Shown: piece by piece, positions 35,606-45,628 of the stretch | Position numbering within the stretch: the stretch's first letter is position 1 | How the letters are laid out: each line of letters opens with the position of its first letter | Source of the DNA: Sinorhizobium mexicanum | Lineage (GTDB): Bacteria > Pseudomonadota > Alphaproteobacteria > Rhizobiales > Rhizobiaceae | Reading direction: 5' to 3' | NCBI RefSeq assembly: GCF_013488225.1 | Contig: NZ_CP041238.1 | Span: 1,885,501-1,949,500, forward strand | Length of the DNA stretch: 64,000 nt | Notes under the pieces: generated by a model | The model's input: only the letters and a program-made list of their open reading frames with translations | Database searches by the model: none | Told to the model about the DNA's origin: nothing | Translations under genes and position numbers: made by a program

Positions 35606-37486
35606 CTAAAGGACTTTGCGGCGCTTTGGTGGACGTTCGATCGTGTACGCATCCGGTCCTATTCCGCGCTCGATTTCGCGCCAGGTAACCGGAGCCGCGA
35701 CAGGATACCCTGGTCGCGCCCTCGGGGAGTAGGTACCGATGGCTGTAGTACCGCGGCCGTTCCTCAGATAATCGAGAAAGAGCTTTCCGGGTCGCTGCGA
35801 AAGCTGTGCCGACGTGATGTAGTGGTCGGGATCGGTGCTGGCAAACTGCTGCGCCAAGCGTTTGGCATAGGCGCGCGCCGCGTTATGCGACATCTTTGCC
35901 GGCAGAGGGGCCATGATGTGGACGCCCTTGCCCCCGGTGAGCTTTGGCCATGTCTTGAAGCCCTCCGTGTCAAGGAACCCCCTTAGCCGCAACGCGGTTT
36001 CGACGACGAACGCCCACGACACGCCTTCGCCGGGATCGAGATCGAAGATCAGCGCGTCGGCGTGTTCGATATCGTCCACGGTCGCCGCCCAGGGATGCAG
36101 TTCCACCGCGCCCATTTCGACAAGTCCCAGCAATCCAGCGAGATCGTCGACCCACAGACGGACCCCTTCGCCGCCCTCGCGCTTCTCTATGCGAAGCTGG
36201 TGGACCTCTGGCGGGATCGGCGGCAGCGGTCCCTTGTGATAGAAGGTGGTGCCGCGGATGTGTCTTACGAGTTTCAACGGGCGACCGCCGAGGAAATGCA
36301 AGGCGCGATCGGCAACGCGCGTCCAGTAGTCCGCAAGCTCCTCCTTCGATGGCGCGACGGCGTCTGGCAGCAACTGCAGTATGTTCTCCTGCGGCACCCG
36401 GACCGAGGCGGGACCAGCGGCCGGTCGCTGTTTAGCGGCATCTCGCGAGCCTTCCCGCAAGCCTTTGAACACCGGCTCCCGCAGCAGGCCGTCGTCCGTC
36501 ACCCCGCCATAGTCGATCTCAGCGTAAACCTGCGGCTCCACCCAGGTCGCCTTGGGCTTGTTGATCGGGTGGGAGAGGGGGCTCTTGCCGATAATCAAGG
36601 GGTCGAGCCGCTCCCGCACCTCGCGCGCCGCCGCCAGGGTATACCCGGTTTGGGCCTTGCCCGCATACACGATGCGATCGCCGTCCCTGCGCCCGAGATA
36701 GAGCGAGGCAATCCTGCGCGGGTGCGCGCCGAGCTTTTCGACGAAGGCGACGATCGGGAAGGCCTTGCGCTTCTTGCATTTGGTCTTTGTCCAGATTTCC
36801 TGCCGCCCGGATCGGTATGGCGCGTCCTTGCGTTTCGAGACAATCCCCTCCAGGCCCATCTCGCAGGCGTGCCGATATATCGATTCTCCTTCATCAAGCT
36901 CGAGATAGTCGACATAGGCGATGGTGCCGGCCCCCTCTTCGAGTAGCTCGCGCAGCGCTCGTTTGCGCTCGATCAGCGGTACCCGTCGGAGGTCGTAGCC
37001 GTCCAGGTAGAGCAGGTCAAACGCTTGAAACGTAAGATGTTGCGACGAGCGTTTCGCGAGCTCTCGCCGAAGTGCTTGAAAATCGGGAAGCCCCGTCTTG
37101 CCGAAGACCGTAACCTCTCCATCCATCACCGCCTGGTGTCCGACTAGGTCCTTCGCGGCCGCCGCGATTGACTCGAATTCCTTCGTCCAATCCAGCCCGG
37201 TCCGCGTGTAGATCGTGATCTTGCCGCGCTCGATGTGCAGCTGCGCCCGGTAGCCATCAAGCTTGATTTCGTGGAGCCACTCCCCACCATCCGGTGGCCT
37301 TTTCTTCAGCGTCGGGTGGCAGGGTTCAATGAAGCTTGGAAAGGCGGATTTGGTCGCGCCGTGATTTGCAAGACGGGCGACAGAGGACGCCGCGGCATTT
37401 CGCCCCTCAGCGCTCTTCGAGATGCCTTCACGGGAAAGCAGGGGGTTGGCAGGCCGCCTCAAGACATGCCTCCATCTTCGGGCCAA
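35606..37486 (-). CDS. ligD: ATP-dependent DNA ligase D (ligase plus polymerase domains)
   Basis: About 626 residues. The ligase domain comes first: EIKLDGYRAQ carries the KxDG nucleotidyl-lysine, then DGEVTVFGKTG and GLEGIVSKR. A primase-polymerase domain follows, with the DxD motif LIFDLDPGEGV and the TGGKGVHIMAPL segment. The N-terminal 3'-phosphoesterase domain of many LigD proteins is absent. LigD seals double-strand breaks in non-homologous end joining, normally with Ku; no Ku gene lies in the window. The earliest start is TTG 37486. The true start is uncertain, and a TTG about 24 nt in is also possible because TGGAGG precedes it. Confidence 0.9.
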   Translation of the reverse strand: MARRWRHVLRRPANPLLSREGISKSAEGRNAAASSVARLANHGATKSAFPSFIEPCHPTLKKRPPDGGEWLHEIKLDGYRAQLHIERGKITIYTRTGLDWTKEFESIAAAAKDLVGHQAVMDGEVTVFGKTGLPDFQALRRELAKRSSQHLTFQAFDLLYLDGYDLRRVPLIERKRALRELLEEGAGTIAYVDYLELDEGESIYRHACEMGLEGIVSKRKDAPYRSGRQEIWTKTKCKKRKAFPIVAFVEKLGAHPRRIASLYLGRRDGDRIVYAGKAQTGYTLAAAREVRERLDPLIIGKSPLSHPINKPKATWVEPQVYAEIDYGGVTDDGLLREPVFKGLREGSRDAAKQRPAAGPASVRVPQENILQLLPDAVAPSKEELADYWTRVADRALHFLGGRPLKLVRHIRGTTFYHKGPLPPIPPEVHQLRIEKREGGEGVRLWVDDLAGLLGLVEMGAVELHPWAATVDDIEHADALIFDLDPGEGVSWAFVVETALRLRGFLDTEGFKTWPKLTGGKGVHIMAPLPAKMSHNAARAYAKRLAQQFASTDPDHYITSAQLSQRPGKLFLDYLRNGRGTTAIGTYSPRARPGYPVAAPVTWREIERGIGPDAYTIERPPKRRKVL

Positions 37487-37749
37487 GATTCAACCCCGCG
37501 GAACCGCATTTCGTTCCTGGGCTCGCCTCACGTAGGCAGCGGTCTGCTCACTTGCGGTTCCGCGCCCCCGACTTCCGCCCTTGCTTGGCTAGGATCATCG
37601 CCACTGTCGATTCGGTGCTCGCGTTCCCGAGAGCTGCTGATGTCGTCGCTGCGGTTAGTCTTCTAAGCAATGCCGAAACGTTCCCAGCCCCGCTAGTTCG
37701 GTGGTCGCTTTGATGTGCTATGAGGTCAATCGCCGACCGGAGAGCCTAT

Positions 37750-37914
37750 ATGAGCGACGACAACATTGTTAAGTTTGAACGACGGAAGCCAAAACAAGCG
37801 TCAAAGAGGGGCAGTCCAAGCCAGCGTAAGGCGTTTATCTGGCTCTTAGCGATCGTCGCAGTGGTCTTGGTGTGGGCTTATTACCAGTTCATCGCGCCTC
37901 CTAACCTGCCGTGA
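37750..37914 (+). CDS. Small single-pass membrane protein
   Basis: 54 residues from ATG 37750, with CCGGAG eight nt upstream. The pattern MSDDNIVKFERRKPK, a basic linker and one membrane helix (AFIWLLAIVAVVLVWAYY) recalls small conserved proteins of rhizobia. Function unknown. Confidence 0.65.
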   Translation: MSDDNIVKFERRKPKQASKRGSPSQRKAFIWLLAIVAVVLVWAYYQFIAPPNLP

Positions 37915-38186
37915 GAGATCGTCTCTCCACAGTAGTACCAGCTGCGGATGTTCCTCGTCCTAACCGGTCAGCCTCGCCCTCCTCACCGCCTTGTGGAAGG
38001 AAGCGTAGAAATATTCCGAGTGGCCGTGGCGCGGCACGGTCTTGAATTCGTCTTTTGTTTCGCCACTTGCTCCCGAACCGAGGTCCGTCGGACGCCTTGC
38101 AGGACGTGTTGAAGTTTGCCGTAAGCGCAGCCGCTCTAGCCGAAGAGCGACCCTGCAGCCCCATCTTGGTTGCAGAGTGAATTCTT

Positions 38187-39542
38187 CTAAGACAGACCTC
38201 GTAACAGGGTCGGGATCAGCTCCGACACGGTCGGGTGGACCGGTACCGCCCATTGAAGGTCCGTGAAGGTGGTCCTGGCGGTCATTGCGTCGATAAAACC
38301 GTGGATTGCCTCATCGCCTTCAATGCCGAGGATTGTCGCTCCCAGGATTTCCTTCGTGTCAGCATCCGCAACAACCTTCATGAATCCCAGAGTTTCACTG
38401 CGCTCCTTGGCGCGGCCAACGCGGGACATGGGACGGGTGGACACCACTACGTTTCGGCCTGACGCGCGGGCCTCCTTTTCGGTCATCCCGACACGCCCAA
38501 GCGGCGGATCGATGTAAAGCGCGTAGGCGGCCACCCTGCTCGAAACCCTGCGGTCCTCGGAGTCCAGGAGGTTCGCCGCAACGATCTCGAAATCGTTGTA
38601 AGACGTGTGCGTGAACGCCCCATGGCCATTGCAGTCGCCGAGTGCCCAGATGCCCGGTACGTTGGTTTCGAGACGGTCGTTGACTTGGATGTAACCGCGG
38701 GCGTCTGTTTCGACACCGGCCGTTTCGAGACCGAGATCGTCGGTGTTGGGCCGCCGCCCAGTGGCGACGAGGACATGGCTCACGTCACGAGACGTGCCAT
38801 CCGCATTCAGAAGAATATCCTCTCCCTTCCTCGAGAACGAGATTTCGCTCACGCCGGTATGGACGGCGATGCCTTCGCCGGCGAGGATGTCCCGGATGGC
38901 GCTCGAGATGTCTTCGTCCTCGCGGGGCGCGAGCCGAGCGCCACGTTCGAGCACGGTGACCTCGGACCCGAAGCGCCGATACATCTGAGCGAACTCCAGA
39001 CCGATGTAGCTCCCACCGATCACGGCCAAGTGGCGGGGTAGGGTGTCCATTTCGAGAATAGAGGCGCTCGTCAGATAGTCGACATCCTCGATCCCTGGGA
39101 AAGTCGGAATAACCGGACGTGCGCCAACGTTTATGAAGATGCGAGGTGCGGTCAGTTCTGAGCCGTTCGCGACCACTGTGTCAGCGGCAATGAACCGGGC
39201 ATGGCCATAGATGATTGTTAAGTTGTTGAGGCCACCCAGCCACTCGATGAGCCCCTTCCTGGCATCCATGGTTACGGTTTGGGCGCGCTTTCGCACGGCG
39301 CTCATATCCACCGACACCTCTCTGCCGACACTCACGCCAAAATCGGCAGCCCGCCGGGCGACGTGAGCTGCCCGAGCGCTTGCGACTAACGTCTTTGTCG
39401 GCATGCAGCCGGCGTTGACGCATGTCCCACCGAGGAACTTCCGCTCTATCAATGCCACCTTGAGGCCGTTTTCCGCCATCCGGGCGGCGAGAAACGGCCC
39501 AGCCTGACCTGCGCCGATGAATATCGCGTCGTACTGCCGCAT
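38187..39542 (-). CDS. Mercuric-reductase-like FAD disulfide oxidoreductase
   Basis: 451 residues from ATG 39542. GAGQAGPFLA is the FAD-binding motif, GGTCVNAGCMPTK the redox CxxxxC, GGSYIGLEFAQ the NAD(P) motif, and the C-terminal dimerisation domain ends HPTVSELIPTLL. There is no N-terminal heavy-metal domain and no paired C-terminal Cys that would bind mercury, so it is a relative of mercuric reductase and lipoamide dehydrogenase rather than a proven metal reductase. The start overlaps the stop of the DUF4126 gene by one base. Confidence 0.88.
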   Translation of the reverse strand: MRQYDAIFIGAGQAGPFLAARMAENGLKVALIERKFLGGTCVNAGCMPTKTLVASARAAHVARRAADFGVSVGREVSVDMSAVRKRAQTVTMDARKGLIEWLGGLNNLTIIYGHARFIAADTVVANGSELTAPRIFINVGARPVIPTFPGIEDVDYLTSASILEMDTLPRHLAVIGGSYIGLEFAQMYRRFGSEVTVLERGARLAPREDEDISSAIRDILAGEGIAVHTGVSEISFSRKGEDILLNADGTSRDVSHVLVATGRRPNTDDLGLETAGVETDARGYIQVNDRLETNVPGIWALGDCNGHGAFTHTSYNDFEIVAANLLDSEDRRVSSRVAAYALYIDPPLGRVGMTEKEARASGRNVVVSTRPMSRVGRAKERSETLGFMKVVADADTKEILGATILGIEGDEAIHGFIDAMTARTTFTDLQWAVPVHPTVSELIPTLLRGLS

Positions 39543-40000
39543 CAGACTGCTCCGACAACGAGGATCGCACCGATAATTGCGACGGCGTCTTCGATAAACG
39601 CGGCCGGCCTGTCCTTGCCGAATGCCGCCGCCATCTTCCCACGGGCTGCCGCGCCGCCGTATGTGCCGATGATCGCCCCGATCACGCCTGCGATCAGACC
39701 GCCGACCAAAACGTCTCCGGATGCGCCGATGGTTGCGCCCGTCAAAGCTCCGACAACAATTCTCGTGCCGAACTGTACCGGCACCTTGCGGCTCGGCGTC
39801 GTCGGAAGCTGGTCGCTGATCAGTTCCCCGATCGCGGCGACGGTGAATATCCAGGGGGTCCAGCGATAGCCCATGAATGCCAAGGACGATGAGGACACAT
39901 CGAACCATCCAAGCCACGCGGCCCAGGCCACCGCAGCAGGTGCGGTCATAGCGCGAAGTCCCGCGATGACCCCGATGAGAAGAGCGAGGATGAGAAGCAT
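39542..40000 (-). CDS. DUF4126-family membrane protein
   Basis: 152 residues with several hydrophobic segments and glycine-rich loops (GALTGATIGASGDVLVGGLI), and LISDQLPTTPSR matching DUF4126. Function unknown. It is upstream of the flavoprotein gene and overlaps it by one base, so an operon is likely. Confidence 0.8.
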   Translation of the reverse strand: MLLILALLIGVIAGLRAMTAPAAVAWAAWLGWFDVSSSSLAFMGYRWTPWIFTVAAIGELISDQLPTTPSRKVPVQFGTRIVVGALTGATIGASGDVLVGGLIAGVIGAIIGTYGGAAARGKMAAAFGKDRPAAFIEDAVAIIGAILVVGAV

Positions 40001-40036
40001 TAGGATTTCCTTTGTCGAAGTTTCGGCGCTCAGCGC

Positions 40037-42328
40037 TTACGGCTGGATGGCTTCTTTCACCGCGTTGGCGGTGATAGGGATGTGTCTCAGGCGCGCACCC
40101 GAGGCGGCGAAGATGGCGTTTGCGATGGCTGGGCCGACTACCGTGGTCGGGGGCTCGCCAAGCCCCGTAGGAGCTTCGCGACTGTCCACGAAACTGATGT
40201 CGAGGTGCGGAGTGTCGGCGATCCTGAGAGGGGTGTAGGTGTCGAGGTTCCGATCGGCCACCTGGCCGTTTTCGAACCGGGTGCCCTCGAACAATGCCAG
40301 GCTCATGCCCCAGAGCGTCGCTCCTTCAGCCTGCGCCAGCGCTCCCCCGGGATCGACAATGGTTCCCGCGTCAATGACCGATGTCAGTCGCTCGACCTTC
40401 ACGTTGCCGGTCGCCCTATCGACGGATACATGGGCCACGCAGGCAACCCACGTCGGCATCTCGCGTTCCTGACCGAAGCTCGTCGCGACCCCAAGTCCAT
40501 GTCCGTCGGGAAGGGGATTGCCCCACCCCGCGCGCTCGGCCGCAGTCCTCAGCACGTGTGCCTGTCGGAGCGCGCCGCCGATGCTGTTCGGTGCAGAGCC
40601 GGCGTTGCGGCCGGTCCCTTTCAGCAGGCCAAGCCGGAATTCGACCGGGTCAGCTCCCACCTCGTGTGCGGCCTCGTCCATGAAGCTCTCGAGTGCCCAG
40701 TTCGTCCATCCGGGGCCCACGGACCTAAGCCAACCCGGACGAAACGTCGCTCGGGCGAGGTCGTTCGAAATAGCCCTGACCTTTTGCGCCCCGACCTCAT
40801 ACCAGTGATCGGCACCGTTGATGGAGAACGGATCGTACGGGACACCATTGGCACCTTTCGGCATGAAGGATGGAGCGAGGACTTCTGTTGGCCAGCCGGC
40901 GGCTGCATCGTGCTCCATAGCGACCACCTTCTTGTTCGAGTCGAACGCCATTCGAACGGTCTGAACGGCCGGCGAGCGCACAGAGTCAAACCTGCAGTCG
41001 TCCTCTCTGGTGAGGATCATCTTGACAGGGGTGTTCAACGCCTTCGCAGTCAGCGCGGCCGGCACCGCGTAATCGCCATTGAGCCGACGCCCGAAACCGC
41101 CGCCCAGCATGTAGGTCTTGAGGACGATCGTCTCCTCGGGACGACCGAGCGCCTTCGCAAGCGTCGGCAAAATCAGGCTCTGCCACTGGTTGCCCGTGTG
41201 AATTTCGAAGATGCCGTCCTTCTCGAATGCCAACGCGTTCGTCGGCTCCAGCTGGAAATGGAGAGCTGTGGCATTGGTATACGTCCGCTCCATCTTGTGA
41301 TCGGTCGTACCGAACACCGCTTCGGTGTTCGTGTCCACTGTGTCGAGGATCGAGCCGACCTTGCCTTCGGCGATCAACGCCAAGGCATGATCCTGGAGGT
41401 CCTTCTCCGACACATTGCTGGTTGGGCCAGCATTCCAAGTCACGCGCAACTGATCTGCGGCGCGCATCGCGGCGACATAGGTTTCGCCGATCGCCATGAC
41501 CCAGCCGGGTACCGTCTCCGACGGATCGTCCAGGACCACGGCACGGATGTATCCCTTCACATTGCGTGCGTCGCTTTCATCGACCGCCACCACCTTCGAT
41601 CCGTACCTTGTCGGCGGGATTACCGGACGGGCGTAGACCATGCCATCGACGCGGGCATCTATGCCGTAGCGCGCGCTGCCATCGAGTTTCGGCGGAACAT
41701 CAAGTGCAGCGACGGGGCGGCCGATGAGCCGGCGGTCTTCCACCGGCTTCGTCGGCATCGCCGCGAGCTCCTCTGAGGTGAACGTTCTGCTGATCCCGCT
41801 TCTGACGATCATGCCGTAGTCGACGTTCCGGTTCCCACTGACGACCTTGCCCGCTCGGGCAAGGCATTCTGTTGCCGGAACGCCGAGCAGTTCCGCTCCG
41901 CGCTCGAGCAGCGCCTGCCGTCCGGCAGCTCCCGCTTTGCTGAAGACCGGCCAGGTCTGGGACACCGACCAGCTGCCGCCGGTGACCATGAGGCCCCATT
42001 TGGCGGCGGAGTCGACATGCGTGATGCGGACCTGATCCCAGGAGACTTCGAGTTCGTCCGCTATAATGCGAGCAAGCGACGTTCCAACATGCTGTCCCAT
42101 CTCCGCGCGGATGATGTTCACTTCCACAACGCCATTGCCGTCAATGGAATACCAGATGGTCGGCTCGAACGTCTGCTCCGGCACGAATTCGCCGCCCGAG
42201 GGCAGTTCCATAGAACCGATGGCGGACGTCGCGAAGCCGAATGCTGCCAGGGTGCCCGACGCGGCAATCAAGAATCTGCGCCTTGTCAGATTCCCCGCAG
42301 GGGGTCGAACATCTCCGAGCCTAGCCAT
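40037..42328 (-). CDS. Molybdenum hydroxylase large subunit (isoquinoline oxidoreductase beta type), Tat-exported
   Basis: 763 residues. A twin-arginine signal, [11 protein letters not shown], is at residues 15-25, followed by the molybdopterin-binding domains of the xanthine dehydrogenase family: [30 protein letters not shown] and a C-terminal [19 protein letters not shown]. This is the IorB-like periplasmic subunit that hydroxylates N-heterocycles or oxidises aldehydes using water. It overlaps the IorA-like gene by 8 nt and partners with it and the cytochrome c. Confidence 0.9.
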   Translation of the reverse strand: MARLGDVRPPAGNLTRRRFLIAASGTLAAFGFATSAIGSMELPSGGEFVPEQTFEPTIWYSIDGNGVVEVNIIRAEMGQHVGTSLARIIADELEVSWDQVRITHVDSAAKWGLMVTGGSWSVSQTWPVFSKAGAAGRQALLERGAELLGVPATECLARAGKVVSGNRNVDYGMIVRSGISRTFTSEELAAMPTKPVEDRRLIGRPVAALDVPPKLDGSARYGIDARVDGMVYARPVIPPTRYGSKVVAVDESDARNVKGYIRAVVLDDPSETVPGWVMAIGETYVAAMRAADQLRVTWNAGPTSNVSEKDLQDHALALIAEGKVGSILDTVDTNTEAVFGTTDHKMERTYTNATALHFQLEPTNALAFEKDGIFEIHTGNQWQSLILPTLAKALGRPEETIVLKTYMLGGGFGRRLNGDYAVPAALTAKALNTPVKMILTREDDCRFDSVRSPAVQTVRMAFDSNKKVVAMEHDAAAGWPTEVLAPSFMPKGANGVPYDPFSINGADHWYEVGAQKVRAISNDLARATFRPGWLRSVGPGWTNWALESFMDEAAHEVGADPVEFRLGLLKGTGRNAGSAPNSIGGALRQAHVLRTAAERAGWGNPLPDGHGLGVATSFGQEREMPTWVACVAHVSVDRATGNVKVERLTSVIDAGTIVDPGGALAQAEGATLWGMSLALFEGTRFENGQVADRNLDTYTPLRIADTPHLDISFVDSREAPTGLGEPPTTVVGPAIANAIFAASGARLRHIPITANAVKEAIQP

Positions 42329-42812
42329 GTGCCTGCATCTCCTGGGCGATCGTAACGGCGCGCTTGATCGCAGCGCGAATGCGCGGATAGGTCATGCAGC
42401 GACACAGATTTCCCGCCATCACTGAGTCGATGATCTCGTCTGTTGGTTCGGGGAAATCCGAAAGAAGCGTGACCGCCTGCATGATCTGCCCAGATTGACA
42501 GTAGCCGCATTGCGGAACCTGCACTTCGCTCCACGCCTTCTGAACGGGGTGCGAGGCATTCGACGACAAGCCCTCGATCGTAGTCACCTCGCCACCGTCC
42601 ACCGCCGAAATCGGCGTGATGCAGGATCGGAGCGCCCGGCCGCCGACGTGAACGGTGCATGCGCCACACATGCCGATCCCGCATCCGAACTTGGTACCCG
42701 TGAGACCGACGTTGTCCCGAATGAACCAGAGTAGGGGTGTGTCTCCCGCGTCTTCCGTCGAAACGGGTTTACCGTTGACCGAAAACGATATGGGTTTCTG
42801 ACCGTCACTCAT
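42321..42812 (-). CDS. [2Fe-2S] small subunit of the molybdenum hydroxylase (IorA-like)
   Basis: 163 residues. Two iron-sulfur motifs are present: CGIGMCGAC and, towards the end, [11 protein letters not shown] then CRCMTYPRI. It transfers electrons from the molybdenum centre to an external acceptor. No signal peptide, so export would ride on the Tat-tagged large subunit, as in known IorAB-like enzymes. It overlaps the cytochrome c gene upstream by 8 nt. Confidence 0.92.
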   Translation of the reverse strand: MSDGQKPISFSVNGKPVSTEDAGDTPLLWFIRDNVGLTGTKFGCGIGMCGACTVHVGGRALRSCITPISAVDGGEVTTIEGLSSNASHPVQKAWSEVQVPQCGYCQSGQIMQAVTLLSDFPEPTDEIIDSVMAGNLCRCMTYPRIRAAIKRAVTIAQEMQAHG

Positions 42813-44112
42813 GGGCTGCTCCTGCGCTACGGATTCTTGCGACGCTTTCCTCGAGGTTTGTCCATGGAGGGAGGTCTGTTCGAGTTGATCTCAGGTACTT
42901 GGCGATTTCGGCGAGGTCTCGATCGGTCATCGTCCTGAACGCTGGCATGACGACACCAGGCTTCCCGTCCTCGGCGCTCACCCCCTCAAGGACGGCGTGG
43001 AGCAGGTTGTCGGGCTTTTCCAGGAACAGCGCGGAATTCAGGCCGAGCTCTGGGCGAGCGTCAGCGACCTTTTCTCCGGCGTTGAAGTGGCAGGTGGCGC
43101 ACGCCGTGACGTAGAGACGTTCACCTGATGTCGCCAGCGGAGAGGCGCTTTTGGCGGCGTCTTGCTCAAGCGATCTCGTTTCGGCTGCCTCTTGTTGGGC
43201 GGTCCTGCCGTCGCCGAGGGTGACCAGATACTGCGAGATCGCCTGGATATCGTCGTCCGGCAGCTTCGCCAGCCCCTGGTGAACGACTGGAGACATCGGA
43301 CCCGCGGCGGTACCGTGCAAGCGGCTCGAGCCGGTTCTCAGATAGTCGTAGAAGTCCGAGGCACCCCACCCGGCTGGGGAGGGAGTGGTCCCATTCAGTC
43401 CGGGAGCGGTCCAGCCGTCGATGTCTGCTCCGTCCATCGAGCGATCGGCTATTTCGGCCCCAAGGGCGTTCCTCGGGGTGTGGCACGCCCCGCAATGCGC
43501 GATCCCTTCGACCAGATAGCGCCCCCGGGCTTCCGCCGTTTGTGAAATCGCGTTCTCCGGTTCAGGTGGGCGGAAAAAGAGCAGCTTCCATCCGGCCTGA
43601 AGGCAACGGATGTTCAGAGGAAAGGGAAGGGTGTTCGCTTGGTTGGCCTGCCGCACGGGAGTGCGGGTCATGAAGTAGGCATAAAGAGCGTCGACGTCGT
43701 CGTCGCTCAAAAGGGCGAAATGATCGTAGGGAAACGCCGGAAATAGGTGCGATCCATCTCGCGATACGCCTTCCCGCATAGCCCTCGCGAATGCGGATCG
43801 CGACCATGACCCGATGCCGGTGGTCGGGTCAGGAGTTATGTTCGTCGGGTAAATTGTTCCGAATTGCGTTACAAGGCCTCGACCACCCGCATAGGGTTTC
43901 TCCGGATCGGAGGTGTGACAGACGCCGCAGTAGCCCGCGCCCGCCAGAACTTCTCCGTGGGCGACGAGTTCCGGCGTGAATGTGCCCCCTGGAGACGGGG
44001 CGTCGGCTATTTCCGGTCGCCAGCCATATACGACGAACCCAGCCGCGGCGGTTGCACCCACGGCGGCCACAATGACCAACGCATTTCTAAGTTTTCGAAG
44101 ACTTCCCCGCAT
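42805..44112 (-). CDS. Membrane-anchored triheme cytochrome c
   Basis: 435 residues. One N-terminal membrane segment ([20 protein letters not shown]) is followed by three c-type heme sites: CGVCH, CGACH and CATCH. The architecture matches the cytochrome subunits of alcohol/aldehyde dehydrogenase complexes. It probably takes electrons from the IorAB-like enzyme to the respiratory chain. It is the first gene of the three-gene overlapping operon. TTGAAC site 4 is about 50 nt upstream. Confidence 0.92.
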   Translation of the reverse strand: MRGSLRKLRNALVIVAAVGATAAAGFVVYGWRPEIADAPSPGGTFTPELVAHGEVLAGAGYCGVCHTSDPEKPYAGGRGLVTQFGTIYPTNITPDPTTGIGSWSRSAFARAMREGVSRDGSHLFPAFPYDHFALLSDDDVDALYAYFMTRTPVRQANQANTLPFPLNIRCLQAGWKLLFFRPPEPENAISQTAEARGRYLVEGIAHCGACHTPRNALGAEIADRSMDGADIDGWTAPGLNGTTPSPAGWGASDFYDYLRTGSSRLHGTAAGPMSPVVHQGLAKLPDDDIQAISQYLVTLGDGRTAQQEAAETRSLEQDAAKSASPLATSGERLYVTACATCHFNAGEKVADARPELGLNSALFLEKPDNLLHAVLEGVSAEDGKPGVVMPAFRTMTDRDLAEIAKYLRSTRTDLPPWTNLEESVARIRSAGAAHE

Positions 44113-44629
44113 ATCCCGCCTCGTGGTTTTGTGGCGAGGATAGGTGAGGCGGGGTTTTGGCTATTGAACGCGGTGGGCATCTGTTTAACAGCGCCCACGT
44201 GCGTATCTCAACCAACCCGGTGTGATCATGTCGTGAGGGGGCCAGTCCGGTGGCCGATTGCTCGAGGCGACAAGCCGGAGAGGCCACCTGATGAAAGTCC
44301 GGTTCGACTGCGGGCAATATCAGGCGCACCACGACGGATTTCGGCAGACGCGCAATGGTTTGTGGCGCGGTTGCGCGGCTGCCGCGCTCGACTCTGATCC
44401 GCTTTTCCATGAACCAATACTCACGATTGCCGCATCAGAGCGATGATCTCCGACTGACTCGTTTTTTGTCACTATTCCCACGCAAAAATCCGATTGGTCG
44501 ACGTCGTGCATTCCACGACAAAGGCGGCGATGCTAACGCGCCTTAAATGCGAAGCTAAATACCTGATTCGGTGTTGCCGTCCCGACGTAAGTCTTTAGCT
44601 TCCGACGCGATCGGCCAGCGAGGAAAACA
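44113..44629. other. 517-nt divergent gap
   Basis: Holds the TTGAAC element near the cytochrome c start. Towards the nuclease gene the DNA becomes more A+T-rich (for example GCGAAGCTAAATACCTGATTC), suggesting the edge of a transferred segment. I see no gene with a credible start. Confidence 0.4.
44161..44189 (+). promoter_or_regulatory. TTGAAC 20-bp direct repeat (site 4)
   Basis: CTATTGAACG begins at 44161; TTGAAC at 44164-44169, then TTTAAC (one mismatch) at 44184-44189, 20 bp apart. It lies 48 nt upstream of the cytochrome c start. Confidence 0.55.
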
Positions 44630-45562
44630 ATGACCGCCTCCTTTGAAAGTGAAGCGATTCAGTATTTTGCAGAGTTTCGGGAATCACATCTGACCGAATA
44701 CGGGGAGGCAATGCGGGAATATCGCGTTGGGGGAAATTCGGGATATCCGCGCTTCGCAGGAAGCAATCGTGTCGTTCAGACGATGCAGGATATACACGGG
44801 GCTCTCGAAGAGACCTTCGCCGATCTTTCGGTGCCGAAAGGCTTCGTTACGCCGAAAGCCCGCAAGGACGCTTTGACAAATTTCCTTGCCATGTTGACGA
44901 AGCGCCAGCCAGAGTTCGATGAGATATCTAAACAGCTCATCGAAGAGGGCCGAGCCCAAACGAAACACTCCAAAGCAGATTGGCACGACCACGATTTCAT
45001 TCCTGAGCCGTTCAAGCAGATTGACCGAATCAGGCGCGAGGTCATCGAGGCGCTTGAACACACACTCCAACTTTATGCTCCGGCGGCGAAAGCCCCAGAG
45101 CTGTCGATCCACGACCAGCTAAATAAGCTATTTCTGGGTTTCCATCGGTTCATTGTTCAGCTCGGAAAAAGGTATAGTTCAAGGACGACCCTAACGATTG
45201 AGGACGAGTACGACGTGCAAGACGCACTGCACGCCCTTCTGAAGCTTCATTTTACGGATGTCCGAGCCGAAGAATATACGCCATCGTACGCAGGCGGCGC
45301 TTCCCGTATCGACTTCCTCTTAAATGAGGACAGTATCTTAATCGAGGTCAAGAAGACTCGGCCGTCTTTAAAGGACAAGCAAGTTGGTGACCAGGTCGCC
45401 GTCGATATGGTCCGATATAAATCACATCAAAAATGCAAGGTGGTGTACTTTTTCATTTATGACCCCGAGCATTTCTTGACCAACCCTGATGGCCTGATCA
45501 AGGATTTGTCGAGGACGATAGACGGCATTGAGTATCACACGATGATCGCTCCAGCGATTTAG
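44630..45562 (+). CDS. PD-(D/E)XK nuclease (DpnII/MboI-like restriction fold)
   Basis: 310 residues with AGCGAGGAAA upstream. The C-terminal third has the nuclease core: Asp in RIDFLL (D228) and the ExK in ILIEVKK (E239, K241), preceded by YDVQDALHALLKLHF and followed by VVYFFIYDPEHFL. This matches the DpnII/MboI-type domain family of restriction-like enzymes. The N-terminal 170 residues are helical with no known domain. No methyltransferase is nearby, so it is not a classic restriction system. It faces the NACHT gene and ends 66 nt from that gene's stop, so both could act in phage defence. Confidence 0.8.
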   Translation: MTASFESEAIQYFAEFRESHLTEYGEAMREYRVGGNSGYPRFAGSNRVVQTMQDIHGALEETFADLSVPKGFVTPKARKDALTNFLAMLTKRQPEFDEISKQLIEEGRAQTKHSKADWHDHDFIPEPFKQIDRIRREVIEALEHTLQLYAPAAKAPELSIHDQLNKLFLGFHRFIVQLGKRYSSRTTLTIEDEYDVQDALHALLKLHFTDVRAEEYTPSYAGGASRIDFLLNEDSILIEVKKTRPSLKDKQVGDQVAVDMVRYKSHQKCKVVYFFIYDPEHFLTNPDGLIKDLSRTIDGIEYHTMIAPAI

Positions 45563-45628
45563 CCCGAGCTTGCGAGGTCTGGCGGATTGGTCGATCTCGG
45601 TCAGCGAAAATGCAGGTCCGACCATTCC

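Noticed and set aside
37915..38186. Minus-strand frame containing KDEFKTVPRHGHSEYFYASF
   Set aside because: Possibly a remnant of a coding gene, but I cannot name the family or find a start, so it is not called.
40082..41776. 564-codon plus-strand frame
   Set aside because: Antisense to the molybdenum hydroxylase subunit with complete motifs.
44258..44446. Short frames in the gap before the nuclease gene
   Set aside because: No start context and no similarity.
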